64,000 nucleotides of DNA from contig JASGCO010000003.1 of NCBI GenBank assembly GCA_030054095.1, positions 186,001 through 250,000 on the forward strand. Direction: 5' to 3'. Origin of the DNA: Sediminibacterium sp. (lineage in GTDB: Bacteria; Bacteroidota; Bacteroidia; B-17B0; Aurantibacillaceae). This document shows, one piece after another, positions 1 through 9,358 of this stretch. The notes beneath the pieces are model-generated. The model saw only the letters and a list, made by a program, of their open reading frames with translations, was not told the DNA's origin and searched no databases. The translations under genes were made by a program, and so were the position numbers. Each line of letters opens with the position of its first letter. Position 1 is the first letter of the stretch.

Positions 1-523
1 AAAAAAAAACAAAATAATGATTCCTATTTGAATCCTTCTTCTTGAGAATACCCCGTGGATACCATCAAGAAAAATAAAACACAAGTACATTTTACTACTA
101 ACATCTTCTCGCATTAGTTAAATCTTACTTTATACTAAAATCGCTACATTCAGAATTGCTAATTAATGTAGGAATTTTTTTTGATTCTGCAACTTTTAAC
201 TTTCAGACATCTTTCGGTTACTTTAAAGATACAGGTACAACCCTACAAAAACTGAATTCTTTCAGGCTACAATCAGTAACCGTGATACTTCTTTTTATTT
301 GAGGAGCACCATCTGTTGCTAAGTAAAATAAATAATCAATAAAATCACTACTACGGAATTTCGATTTTTAGAATCACAATAGCATTCAGTAAACTCATTA
401 AGAAGACCATACAGTCAGAACTTATAAATCCAAATCAAACACAAAACTTAAAGAATATACTATACTAATTAGCAAGATTTATTTTTAGTTTCCTTAATAG
501 TTACGAATGCTATTTATGATTCA
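1..523. other. AT-rich stretch without recognised genes
   Basis: This is the left edge of the window, downstream of the large minus-strand T9SS protein. I see no open frame that looks like a protein, no tRNA and no strong hairpin followed by a T-run. It may hold the 3' untranslated region of the neighbouring gene. Confidence 0.4.
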
Positions 524-3500
524 TTACTCTAAAATATTAACATGACCTGTTTTCTCATATGCTCTGCCTTTTCCATCGGTTACATTCAGTTTCCACGTAT
601 AAACATCTGTTTTACACTTTTCCTCTTTGTAATATCCATTCCATTTGGTTTCGTAAATAGCTTTAGAACTGAAAACTAACTGTCCCCAGCGGTTATATAC
701 CTCGAAACTATAATCTTTTTCTTGAAAATATCCTGTAATTACAGGGTAAAAGCCATCATTTAACCCATCATCATTGGGAGTAAATGTATTTGGAACATAA
801 ATACTAATTGCATCATTTACTCTGATTTCTTTTGTAAGCGTGTCTGTACAGCTTTCATTAGATGCTATTAATGAAACCATATAGTTACCTGCACTACTAA
901 ATGAATAACTTAAAGCTGAAGTCACTGAAGAGAAAGAGTTACTAAAACTCCAGTACTGTGCTGTCGAATATTGCGATGTATTAACAAAAGAGGCGGTTGG
1001 GGAACTTAAAACATCAATATCCTCTGGCAGATAATAAAAATTGGCGACAGGTTTAATTAATGCTGCAACCAGATTACCATATACCCGTTTGGTGCTACAT
1101 CCCGATCCAGACGTAACTGTAACAGATAGACTATAGACACCTGGTTTACTAAAACAAATATGTGGTCTGTAGCCACTGGCAGAAATTGAATTATACGCAG
1201 GCGCAAATGACTCGATGCGCCAATCATATACATAACCCGGCTGTTGGTTTTGCGCTAAAGAAAACGTTTTACAAACTGGCAAACAAACCTTTACGTCTTT
1301 ATCAAGTAAATTAACTACGGGAGCTGGTTTTACATCAATAGAAAATGTTGCTGTTGCCTTACAGTTATTTGCGTCGGTAACCTGAAGTGTATAATCTGTT
1401 GTTACATCGGGTGAAACCAAAACATTCTGAGTAGTAGCATTTATCGGTGACCAATTATAGCTATAAGGCGAAACTCCACCTGCTACTGTAGATAATAGTA
1501 TTGTACTCATTCCCTTACAAACAACAGCACTTCCACTAAGAGCTACCAGTAAAAGTGCCGGTTGCTGAATAGATGCCGTTAAAATCTGCTTACATCCCTT
1601 GCTATCCGTTACATGTACAATATAATTCCCCGCAGATAGATTATTTAAAGTGACCGGAAACCCCGTAATTCCGTTCATCGTAACATTTCCTCCAACAATA
1701 CTGATAGAATAAGGCGGAACACCTCCACTATGGTGCGTAATTTGTAATGCGCCATTTTTATCTGAATGACACTTCTGATGATTTAAAACGCCTATACCAG
1801 CAGAGAACGTTGATACTGTTGGTATTAAAAATACTGCCGTTGCCAAACACCCATTACTTACATCTGTTCCCTGCAACGTGTAAGACCCTGAAACGCCAAC
1901 GCTATAGGTATTCCCGGGTGGTCCCGACAACCATTGGTAATTTAGTCCGGCTACAGACGAAGTTCCCGTTAAAACAACGCTGCTCGTCGAAGAACAACTT
2001 AAACTCCCTGAACTAACTATTGATACATCTGGTTGAGTGGTATTCTGACTCACGCTTACAATACTGGTTGTAGAACACCCTGTCATAGGATCAGTAACTA
2101 TCAGTGTATATGTTCCCGCCGCATTAACCATAACCGTAGTTGTATTTACATTCTGTGGCTGCCAACTATAAGTAACGCCACCAGTTGTCGAATTTCCACT
2201 TAGCACCAAACTAGGATATGTGCAGGTTAATGTACCAAATGGCGCTACACTGATATTTACATCTATAGTATTTTGCGAAACTGTAACCATAGTACTTGCG
2301 GAACAACCATTACCCGGATCGGTTGCTAATAATGTATATATGCCTGCTGCTGTAACCTGAACTGTTGGTGTATTTACATTTTGCGGCTGCCAGTTATAGG
2401 TGACACCATTAATTGACGAACTCCCGTTTAATATCAGGCTTGGAGTAGTACACGTTAAGGTACCAAATGGCGCAACACTGAGGTTTACTACCGCCGTATT
2501 TTGTATAACTGCGGCTGTGGTACTTATAGAACAACCATTATCCGGATCAGTTACGGTTAATGTATATATGCCAGCCGCTGTAATCTGAACTGATGATGTA
2601 CTTACATTCTGAGGTTGCCAGTTAAACGTAGCGCCTCCGGTAGTGGAAGTACCTGTAAGCATTATGGTTGGCGTGGTGCAGGTCAGAGTCCCCGATGGAA
2701 GCGGGCTAAGATTTGGCTGCAACGTATTTTGACTCACACTTACCACACTGTTTGTGAAACAACCATTGACTAAGTCGGTTACAGTTAATGTATAAATTCC
2801 AGCTGTATTAACCGGAAGGTTAGCAGTGTTCGCATTCTGTGGCTGCCAGTTATAAACGACCCCATTGGTTGTTGAACTACCATTAAGCATCAAACTTGGT
2901 GTAGTACACGTTAAAGTACCAAAAGGAGCAATATTAATATTTGGCAAAACTGTATTTTGTGTGACAGTCACTATACTGGTACTCACACAAGCTCCCATAG
3001 AAAGCGTTACAGAATAATTACCCGCCTGATTTACAGTAACCGAACTCGTATTGGTTGCCCCTACAATTCCATTACCACTCCATGAATACGTCAGTGGCCC
3101 GCTTAAATTTGCAGTTGCAGTCAAAACCACACTTCCTGTTTGACAATTCAACACCTGTACTGGAGAAACAGAAAAAGTTAAACTGCCTGATGCACCAGTA
3201 ACCTGTACCGTAGCCGTATTTGTACCATTACAAGCGCTAGCTATTACAGTATAGTTGCCTGGACATAATCCTGTAATTGTACTGATAGTTAATGTACTAT
3301 TCGCCTGAACCACCCCGTTACTCCAACTATATGTGATGGGCGTTGTTAAGTTAACAACCGAGTAACTAGCAACCCCATTACAAGCATTACACCCGGCATT
3401 AGTAAAGGAGGTCGAACTCGTTACCGGAGGACAATTTAAACTAATCAAATTAGCGAAAGATGCTGCAAAACTATTACCACAACATACTAACTCATTATTA

Positions 3501-5320
3501 AATGAATTTATCCCTAAGTCATATACAGCATTAGGTGTATTAACTGTTGTTTGAAAAACAAGATTTTTATCGTACTTAACTACCCCTGTGCCTGTACCCA
3601 CAAAAACATTTTCACATTGATCAATTGCCATACCGGAATTTAATCCTGCTACTCCGTTCGGAACAATCACACTGGATATAAATAATCCATCAGAGGCTCT
3701 CCATTTCTTCAATAAACTTCCATCATAAGTATAAACGCTACAATTTGATGCTATGATTCCATTAATCCCACCTGGCGTATCATTAAACGGAGCGCTCCAA
3801 TGAGGGATTCCGGCATATGCAGGCCCATTATAATGAATTGTAGCGTACCCGCCATTAACACTCCATAGCATGTTCAGATTTTGATCGTAAGCCGTTACTG
3901 ATCCCGAAGGTTGCGTAAGCGGCGGGGGCCATGTCCCGGTATTTGCATTACAAGATAATCCGTAGAAATTACCATTTGGAGAGCCACAGAGCGCCCTTGT
4001 TTCATGACTTCCTGTGGAGGCACCATTACTAAGCGGGCCATCTACCATAGTATTCATGTTTATTGGTTTTAATCCTTGTGTGCCCATCGCATGAGTGGCA
4101 ACCAGATTTGTTTTGGGAGGATTAAAAGCAAAACGGAATAACTCATGCATTGGAAAACCTGCTCCCGTTAACATTAATGTCCCGTTCGTACTAATTTTCG
4201 ACGCGTTAATATTACTGGCTCCATTTGATAAATAAGTAATCCCAGCATTATCCGTAATTAAATCTCCACGCCAGTTGTTATTAAAGTAGGGGGTTACATA
4301 AGTCCATAAAACATTTCCTGCCGGACTTATTTTAATCAGTTTCATATTAGCTATTGAACCTAATGCGTAAACGTTACCGTTGGCATCTATGCTCAAATCC
4401 CACAATTTATGATGGTTAGCTCCCAGAAAATTTATGTTTGTCAACCAGGGATCAATAATTAGTTTTCGGCTGGAATCATAGTGTCCCAAAGAAAATGTAA
4501 GCAAATTTCCCTTCTGTTCCCATGCCGAAGAAATAAACTCATTACTGTTTTCATAAAACGTTACTGGTTTTCTATCCATTAATAAAGCAAATGCTGACTT
4601 TATTCTTATTTGGCCCTGATCATCTATAGTTATTTTCGCGCTTCTGCCCCATTTTAATTTTATCCGTTTAATATCCGCGCCGGGGTTTACGATAAAGTTA
4701 TATTTAAGCCCTGAGTCAGGATGAAAAAAGAACTCAGCATCTATTCCGGGATAAATATTTTTATACATAATCCGTTTAAAAAGATCGGCTCTGATGTTCT
4801 CCGCTTTTCCTTCTTTTGAGATAAAACCATAATTATAGTAATGTTCAATTTTTCCAAAAGCGGAAATTTTAATGTTCGAGGTGTCTGCATTTATGAAATC
4901 TAAACGCAACGTCTTCTTATCGAAAAAGCGGAAGCTTTCTTCATCCTCCATGTGTTTTGCCCCTCCATTTTTAAGCGCTTCTTCACACTCTTCACTTTCA
5001 TGCTTAAGAAAAGAATGAAATTCTTTAGAATTAGGGACAATATATTCAAATACCAGTCCTTGTTTAGTAAAATAAACATTTGCCCCATTTAGGTGCGCCA
5101 TATAATAAGAAAATCCGGTCTTTGTGCTTGAAAATTGCCCATTATTTTCTACAAACGCCCTTGGTTCAAGGCCATTTAAAATCTTCCATGACAAATTCTC
5201 TCTCTCCTTTGTCATCCCATCAAAGAAAAAAGAGATAAATACAACTAAAAGAAAGATCCGGATTGCATTAGCAACTTCATTTCTTTTCAATAGAACAGAA
5301 AGGATTACATTTTCGCTCAT
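524..5320 (-). CDS. Giant secreted/cell-surface protein with Ig-like repeats and T9SS type-B sorting domain
   Basis: Predicted 1598-residue exported protein. After a hydrophobic N-terminal stretch (about residues 20-36), residues 55-290 resemble the DUF7948-type domain (start FVENNGQF) common at the N-terminus of large Bacteroidota surface proteins. Residues about 295-615 look like a repeat-bearing propeller-like region. About 620-1300 is a run of Ig/PKD-like beta-sandwich units, four of them nearly identical 76-residue copies. About 1440-1500 is a PKD-like domain. The last ~95 residues (IYVPNTFTPNDDGLND, then EVYNRWGQLVF) are a classical gliding-motility/CHU_C-type T9SS type-B sorting signal. 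It is expected to cross the outer membrane by the type IX system and be displayed or released as an adhesin-like protein. The ligand is unknown. It is not obviously linked to the NRPS operon, being separated from it by a gene-poor region and an IS remnant. Confidence 0.85.
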   Translation of the reverse strand: MSENVILSVLLKRNEVANAIRIFLLVVFISFFFDGMTKERENLSWKILNGLEPRAFVENNGQFSSTKTGFSYYMAHLNGANVYFTKQGLVFEYIVPNSKEFHSFLKHESEECEEALKNGGAKHMEDEESFRFFDKKTLRLDFINADTSNIKISAFGKIEHYYNYGFISKEGKAENIRADLFKRIMYKNIYPGIDAEFFFHPDSGLKYNFIVNPGADIKRIKLKWGRSAKITIDDQGQIRIKSAFALLMDRKPVTFYENSNEFISSAWEQKGNLLTFSLGHYDSSRKLIIDPWLTNINFLGANHHKLWDLSIDANGNVYALGSIANMKLIKISPAGNVLWTYVTPYFNNNWRGDLITDNAGITYLSNGASNINASKISTNGTLMLTGAGFPMHELFRFAFNPPKTNLVATHAMGTQGLKPINMNTMVDGPLSNGASTGSHETRALCGSPNGNFYGLSCNANTGTWPPPLTQPSGSVTAYDQNLNMLWSVNGGYATIHYNGPAYAGIPHWSAPFNDTPGGINGIIASNCSVYTYDGSLLKKWRASDGLFISSVIVPNGVAGLNSGMAIDQCENVFVGTGTGVVKYDKNLVFQTTVNTPNAVYDLGINSFNNELVCCGNSFAASFANLISLNCPPVTSSTSFTNAGCNACNGVASYSVVNLTTPITYSWSNGVVQANSTLTISTITGLCPGNYTVIASACNGTNTATVQVTGASGSLTFSVSPVQVLNCQTGSVVLTATANLSGPLTYSWSGNGIVGATNTSSVTVNQAGNYSVTLSMGACVSTSIVTVTQNTVLPNINIAPFGTLTCTTPSLMLNGSSTTNGVVYNWQPQNANTANLPVNTAGIYTLTVTDLVNGCFTNSVVSVSQNTLQPNLSPLPSGTLTCTTPTIMLTGTSTTGGATFNWQPQNVSTSSVQITAAGIYTLTVTDPDNGCSISTTAAVIQNTAVVNLSVAPFGTLTCTTPSLILNGSSSINGVTYNWQPQNVNTPTVQVTAAGIYTLLATDPGNGCSASTMVTVSQNTIDVNISVAPFGTLTCTYPSLVLSGNSTTGGVTYSWQPQNVNTTTVMVNAAGTYTLIVTDPMTGCSTTSIVSVSQNTTQPDVSIVSSGSLSCSSTSSVVLTGTSSVAGLNYQWLSGPPGNTYSVGVSGSYTLQGTDVSNGCLATAVFLIPTVSTFSAGIGVLNHQKCHSDKNGALQITHHSGGVPPYSISIVGGNVTMNGITGFPVTLNNLSAGNYIVHVTDSKGCKQILTASIQQPALLLVALSGSAVVCKGMSTILLSTVAGGVSPYSYNWSPINATTQNVLVSPDVTTDYTLQVTDANNCKATATFSIDVKPAPVVNLLDKDVKVCLPVCKTFSLAQNQQPGYVYDWRIESFAPAYNSISASGYRPHICFSKPGVYSLSVTVTSGSGCSTKRVYGNLVAALIKPVANFYYLPEDIDVLSSPTASFVNTSQYSTAQYWSFSNSFSSVTSALSYSFSSAGNYMVSLIASNESCTDTLTKEIRVNDAISIYVPNTFTPNDDGLNDGFYPVITGYFQEKDYSFEVYNRWGQLVFSSKAIYETKWNGYYKEEKCKTDVYTWKLNVTDGKGRAYEKTGHVNILE
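2039..2950 (-). repeat. Four tandem 76-residue Ig-like repeats inside the T9SS protein
   Basis: Four consecutive 228-bp units each encode a conserved core: GTLTCTTPS, then YNWQPQNVNT, AGIYTLTVTD, NGCS and VSQNT. They occupy exactly 912 bp with no length change between units. A more diverged unit lies on each side. The even spacing and close similarity indicate recent unequal-crossover expansion. Confidence 0.8.
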
Positions 5321-6057
5321 TCTTACTATTTATAAGTTTAACCGCTTGAATAATGTACAGATGACAAACATATTCCGAGTTTTCTATTTCTTTCCATCCG
5401 GTAAATCTGCTATATGAATCCTTACTGATAAAAGCCATAAAACTCTAATTACACAACTACTATTCTCAATTAACATACGTACGCTTCTCTGTTTATTCAA
5501 TCAATCCAAATATAACCAGCTCCATTCCCTGACAAAATACCTCCTTGGCAGTATATTTCATATCGTTGCTATGACGTTCAACTGATATAAAAATCGCATG
5601 ATGCCTATTATCTTCAGGGCGTATCAAACACGTATCTTAGAGTCATTACTTATTCTTAAAACTAGTTAATACCTTAAAATACTATTGAAAATTACCATGC
5701 CCAGAATCAAAAAAGTAAACCGGTTATACATCCCCACGGATTCATTTACACAACAGACCGCTGAACGGATCTTTTCTGGAAAGAAAAGAAAGATGAAATA
5801 ATAGTTTATCAACAGATGACGTATGGATTTGGATTGCAACAAATTAAAGAGAACTGTTAAAAGTGGAATTATATAATAGAACAGACCTACACACATCTTA
5901 CATGAATCATTATACAGGCGGCACCACAACTACTTGTTTCTTATCGAAAAATAATTATGAGTGTATGCTGTTACAAGTAATACTAAAATCCGGATTGTTA
6001 ACCGATACTCAAATAAAAGAAAGCAAGACGTGTAACCCAGACCAACAAATTCACTTA
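5321..6057. other. Gene-poor region with only doubtful short ORFs
   Basis: The start region of the T9SS gene borders this gap. A 34-codon frame from 5697 and a 74-codon frame at 5863-6087 are the longest plus-strand candidates. The latter runs into the IS left end, so its last codons are IS sequence. Neither has recognisable motifs. The stretch may be decayed coding DNA, but I cannot assign it. Confidence 0.35.
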
Positions 6058-6061
6058 CTAG

Positions 6062-6930
6062 AAGCCATCTCAAAAATACCTTGTTAAAATAATTACACAT
6101 GCGAGTTGAACAAATGCGAGATAATTTTCTGCACTGAACTCATATCGAACTACGCACCTCCTAAAGTTGTGTATCCAAGCAAATAATCGCTCAATGCGTC
6201 ATCGTTTAAAATGCCTCCTCAACTGTCTTCCATCTTGAGTTGGCTTTTTTCTACGACTTTCCGTATGTGATGCAATCATTTTATTCTTCTTCCTTTTAGT
6301 TTTTGATCCAGCAGGTCGCTATCCTAGGCCTTGCCGCCAATCAATACTTCTGAATTCTTTTTTATAAATCGAGCATCAACAGTATTTTCAACCAGTTTTA
6401 CTTCATGGGTACTTGCTCCTGTAGTCCATATGGCGACAGGAAGACCATTACGGTCTGCGATTGCCATAACCTTGGCACCTTTGCCCCGCTTAGTTTTTCC
6501 AATATGCAGGCCCCTTTTTTGGCACTTGCAAAAGTTCCATCTATAAAGCATTCAGTAACGTCAATTTTTCCCGATCCTTTAAGTCTTCCGCTAGTTTTCG
6601 AAGAACTTTTGGCCACACACCTGACTTCACCCAGAGTTGAAAATAACGATGGCAGGTCTGGTAAGGCACATATCTAATTGGAATGTCTTTACAGGATACT
6701 CCTGTTCTGCAAACCTATAATATTCCATTTAAAACCTTTCACAAATCCTAAGCAGGTCTACCTTTTCCGTCTTCTCGCACAATTGGCTTCGGAAGTATGG
6801 ACACAACTAAATCCCATTGTTTATCAGATAAATCCATACTTCTTTATTCCATGAATCGGACAATTGTTTCATCAGCAAAAGAACGAATTATTAAGATCAA
6901 AAAGTTAATTAACCATTTTTGAGATTGCTT
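6062..6930 (-). mobile_element. Degenerate IS5-family insertion sequence, about 869 bp
   Basis: The ends are inverted copies of each other. The left end reads AAGCCATCTCAAAAAT and the right end, read inward, AAGCAATCTCAAAAAT: one mismatch in 16. Both are flanked by CTAG (6058-6061 and 6931-6934), consistent with a YTAR/TA-type target duplication used by IS5-family elements. The transposase between them is frameshifted, so the copy should be immobile by itself. The right CTAG contains the TAG stop codon of the adjacent alpha/beta hydrolase gene. Confidence 0.8.
6070..6837 (-). pseudogene. IS5-family transposase, frameshifted
   Basis: Read in three frames, the strand gives a recognisable IS5-type transposase of about 255 residues. 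It starts at ATG 6837 (MDLSDKQWDLVVSILPKP), continues with YQTCHRYFQLWV, FIDGTFASAKKG, KRGKGAKVMAIADRNG, then TQDGRQLRR and RIERLFAWIHNFRR, and ends at a TGA inside the left inverted repeat. Frame changes are needed near 6760, near 6570-6590, around 6510 and near 6195-6200, and one stop (TAG) interrupts the frame near 6329. The family is clear from these conserved blocks. The gene is dead unless some shifts are sequencing errors. Confidence 0.8.
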
Positions 6931-7623
6931 CTAGTATTCTTCGCTTACAAATTGCTGAATGGTTTTCGCCAACTCTTCAGGATCAACTGTTTCTATAGGA
7001 TGCTTAGCATTCAGTACGGTAAACCGTTGCGCCTGTTTCAAATTTTCATAAACAAACTGCGTTTCCTGTTCGGTAACCATTGTATCGCCATCCGCAAGAC
7101 CAAGAAGGACGTTATTACGAATACGCTGTAAACGTTCAGTCGTTAACAGGTTGTTATTTCCTAAACCAACCATTAATTCTCCGGTTTTATTCAGTAGTTC
7201 TATCCAGGCTTCGCCATGGCGTTCGTTTAGGGCTTGCGCAAATTTGGGGACTTTCTCTTGTATTGTGATGGGATCCAGCATCTTTATTTCTTTAGCGGCT
7301 ATCTCGGGCGACCAATTAAATTTTGTACCCAGAGTAATAATCTTCCCTAACAGGTTGGGTTGCTGGGATGCAAGGTATAAAGCCACGTATCCACCCATGC
7401 TATACCCGAATACAGTAGGTTGTTCTAATTTATTTTCCGTAATAAAATCAGACAATTCCAAAGCGAATTGCGCTATACTAAAATTGGCTTTAAAAGGGCG
7501 GTTAAAGTGTCCCGAAAACGACAAGACATATACATCAAAATGTAATGCGTGAAGTGCTTCTTTTAAAGGTATTAACTGATCCTGAGCACCAATGGCTCCG
7601 TGGAGAAGAAGAATGGATTTCAT
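6931..7623 (-). CDS. Alpha/beta hydrolase
   Basis: A 230-residue single-domain alpha/beta hydrolase. Visible features are an HG oxyanion-loop motif near the N-terminus (LLLHGA), the nucleophile elbow GYSMGG with Ser75, an acidic residue in the strand LLGLADGD (Asp178 or Asp180) and a C-terminal His208 (KHP). The fold covers esterases, lipases and carboxylic-ester hydrolases, and the substrate cannot be read from sequence. It lies 223 bp downstream of the phosphopantetheinyl transferase gene on the same strand, so it may be the last gene of the NRPS transcript or independent. Its TAG stop lies within the CTAG target of the adjoining IS copy. Because the left flank also begins CTAG, the original stop codon was probably the same. 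Confidence 0.8.
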   Translation of the reverse strand: MKSILLLHGAIGAQDQLIPLKEALHALHFDVYVLSFSGHFNRPFKANFSIAQFALELSDFITENKLEQPTVFGYSMGGYVALYLASQQPNLLGKIITLGTKFNWSPEIAAKEIKMLDPITIQEKVPKFAQALNERHGEAWIELLNKTGELMVGLGNNNLLTTERLQRIRNNVLLGLADGDTMVTEQETQFVYENLKQAQRFTVLNAKHPIETVDPEELAKTIQQFVSEEY

Positions 7624-7846
7624 AAAAATAGCAATGCTTTAATTACTCAAATTACAGATTTATTACTATACAACAAAAAGAGGTATATCTTATTTACAGC
7701 AAAATAAAAGCATGAATTTTAAACCAACAACATCCTTTCCTTTCAAAAACATTCAGGTCTTTAAACTGTAAATAGATCTTTAGCGCTATTACCAGATACT
7801 ACTTTCGATGCGGACTATTAAACAAAACCTTGTAAAATTGCCATTA

Positions 7847-8500
7847 CTAAACGCTAAATGTGTCTTGGTCCAATATATACTGCTTATCCAATTGTTTAAA
7901 AAGGATTGGTTCACATGGCACTTTAGACTGACATAGAGCGATTGTATATCCGGACACTACATCATACGATTGTATGTACCATTCCTCTGATCCATAGTTA
8001 ATCATGGAGCAAAGCCCATTACTCCAACTCATCCCTTTGCTTATACCCAAACCAATGGCTTTTAAAAAAGCTTCCTTTCGTGTCCAGATCTTAAAAAAAG
8101 CCTCGTTTTTCCCTTCGGGGTTAACAGACGCTAAAAAATCTTGCTCCTGAATATGAAACTCACGAATAATATCCGAAAATTCACCATTCCTTAATTCTTC
8201 AATATCGACACCTACTTCGGAATCAGAGAAAGCTACCGTTACAATCGTTCCTGCATGAGAAACATTAAAATACCTGCCGTCGTCAACATAAGGTTTTCCA
8301 TTCGCAGAAAATTTAACCGACCCAAATGGTTTTTGCATAACATGGTAAATGATCCACCTCCCCATCAATCGAAAAAGACGATCCCCCATCTGTTTAAAGC
8401 TGAAAATTTCCTGTCGCTCATTCACCGTAAAGTGACGTAAAAGCGAATAAAACTCTTCTTCTGAAAATGTTTTTATGTCACAATACCAAACCTCTGTCAT
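7847..8500 (-). CDS. 4'-phosphopantetheinyl transferase, Sfp type
   Basis: It transfers phosphopantetheine from CoA to the Ser of carrier domains, which activates the NRPS/PKS proteins of this cluster. Sfp-family hallmarks are visible: NVSHAG, GVDIE (Mg-binding Asp and Glu) and the helix FFKIWTRKEAFLKAIGLG. I prefer the start at 8500 (MTEVWYCDI), which resembles Sfp N-termini and overlaps the upstream thioesterase gene by 23 bp. An ATG at 8542 would add 14 residues. The length of about 217 residues is typical. Its position as part of the biosynthetic operon, directly after a type II thioesterase, is a common arrangement. Confidence 0.9.
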   Translation of the reverse strand: MTEVWYCDIKTFSEEEFYSLLRHFTVNERQEIFSFKQMGDRLFRLMGRWIIYHVMQKPFGSVKFSANGKPYVDDGRYFNVSHAGTIVTVAFSDSEVGVDIEELRNGEFSDIIREFHIQEQDFLASVNPEGKNEAFFKIWTRKEAFLKAIGLGISKGMSWSNGLCSMINYGSEEWYIQSYDVVSGYTIALCQSKVPCEPILFKQLDKQYILDQDTFSV

Positions 8501-9188
8501 AGGTACATAACAAATACTCAGCCAGTTTTTCCGGATGATCAAGAATGAAGAAATGCCCCCCTTCCAACTGTCTGTCTGCGCAGTTTGCTTTGGTATAATT
8601 CCGCCAGTTTGCTACATGTAGTGCACTGGGCTCCTTTGTCCCCATTATTGCCAGAATAGGAGTCCTTTCAAGTTTTAAATTTTCTGTACCGTTAATCGTC
8701 TCTATTATTTGAAAATCGGCACGTAAAACCGGTTCAAATAACTGAAACACCTCCTCATTTTCTAATATTTCGTCTGCAATACCACCCAGATTTTTAAGTC
8801 CCTCCTTAAATGCCTGTCTTTCCAGATTGTGAAATAGTTTACTTCGTGGAATACCTGGTCCCGGATTACCAGTAACCATCAACAGCTGAGCAGAATCGCC
8901 AGACTCTTCCATTGCCTTAGCTAAATCTAATCCCAGTATTGCGCCCATGCTATGCCCATATATAAAATAAGGCACCCCGGGGATGCGTTGCTGTCTTAGT
9001 TGAGATAATAGATCCTTCACCGCATCACTTTTCGTCCGGATCAATTCCTCTGACATCCTGTTTCCCCTTCCGGGTAACTCAAGCGGCAGAAACGTTACAT
9101 TATTTTCCAGATACTTTTTTAAAAAAGTGTATGAATAGCAACTTCCTCCCGCAAAATGCAGCAAAAAGAGCTGTGGCTTTTTATTCAT
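8478..9188 (-). CDS. Type II thioesterase of the NRPS cluster
   Basis: A 236-residue GrsT-like alpha/beta hydrolase that removes mis-primed or stalled acyl groups from carrier proteins. It shows LLHFAGG near the N-terminus, LELPGRGNR, the nucleophile elbow GHSMG with Ser80, and GGHF with His212. The acidic triad residue usually found in a GxxD motif is not obvious, since the equivalent region reads MGTKEP. It may therefore use the Glu or another acid. It overlaps the phosphopantetheinyl transferase start and follows the second CmlA-like gene after a 168-bp gap that contains a long hairpin. Confidence 0.88.
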   Translation of the reverse strand: MNKKPQLFLLHFAGGSCYSYTFLKKYLENNVTFLPLELPGRGNRMSEELIRTKSDAVKDLLSQLRQQRIPGVPYFIYGHSMGAILGLDLAKAMEESGDSAQLLMVTGNPGPGIPRSKLFHNLERQAFKEGLKNLGGIADEILENEEVFQLFEPVLRADFQIIETINGTENLKLERTPILAIMGTKEPSALHVANWRNYTKANCADRQLEGGHFFILDHPEKLAEYLLCTYDRGLVL

Positions 9189-9278
9189 TTACAATTTCTC
9201 CTTATACTTCTATTGAATTCCTGATTTTGATTAACCATGTATACCACATCCTAATTCTGCACTATTTCTTCAGGATGC

Positions 9279-9358
9279 AATTTTCAAGCATACAGAACGA
9301 AACTAACATTAGCGTTACGCCCTGTATGTCACAAACCGGTTTCGTTAGCTTGAAAATT
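9279..9358 (-). promoter_or_regulatory. Long intergenic stem-loop after the CmlA-like gene
   Basis: Two nested arms pair: AATTTTCAAGC (9279-9289) with GCTTGAAAATT (9348-9358), and AACGAAAC (9296-9303) with GTTTCGTT (9339-9346), with a bulge between them and a loop of about 35 nt. The arm nearest the gene overlaps its TAA stop. No T-run follows on the minus strand, so an mRNA processing or stability element, or a partial terminator, fits better than a strong intrinsic terminator. Confidence 0.5.

Noticed and set aside
5863-6087. A 74-codon plus-strand ORF as a gene
   Set aside because: Its last codons lie in the IS inverted repeat and it has no recognisable domain or clear ribosome-binding context, so it is probably not a real gene.
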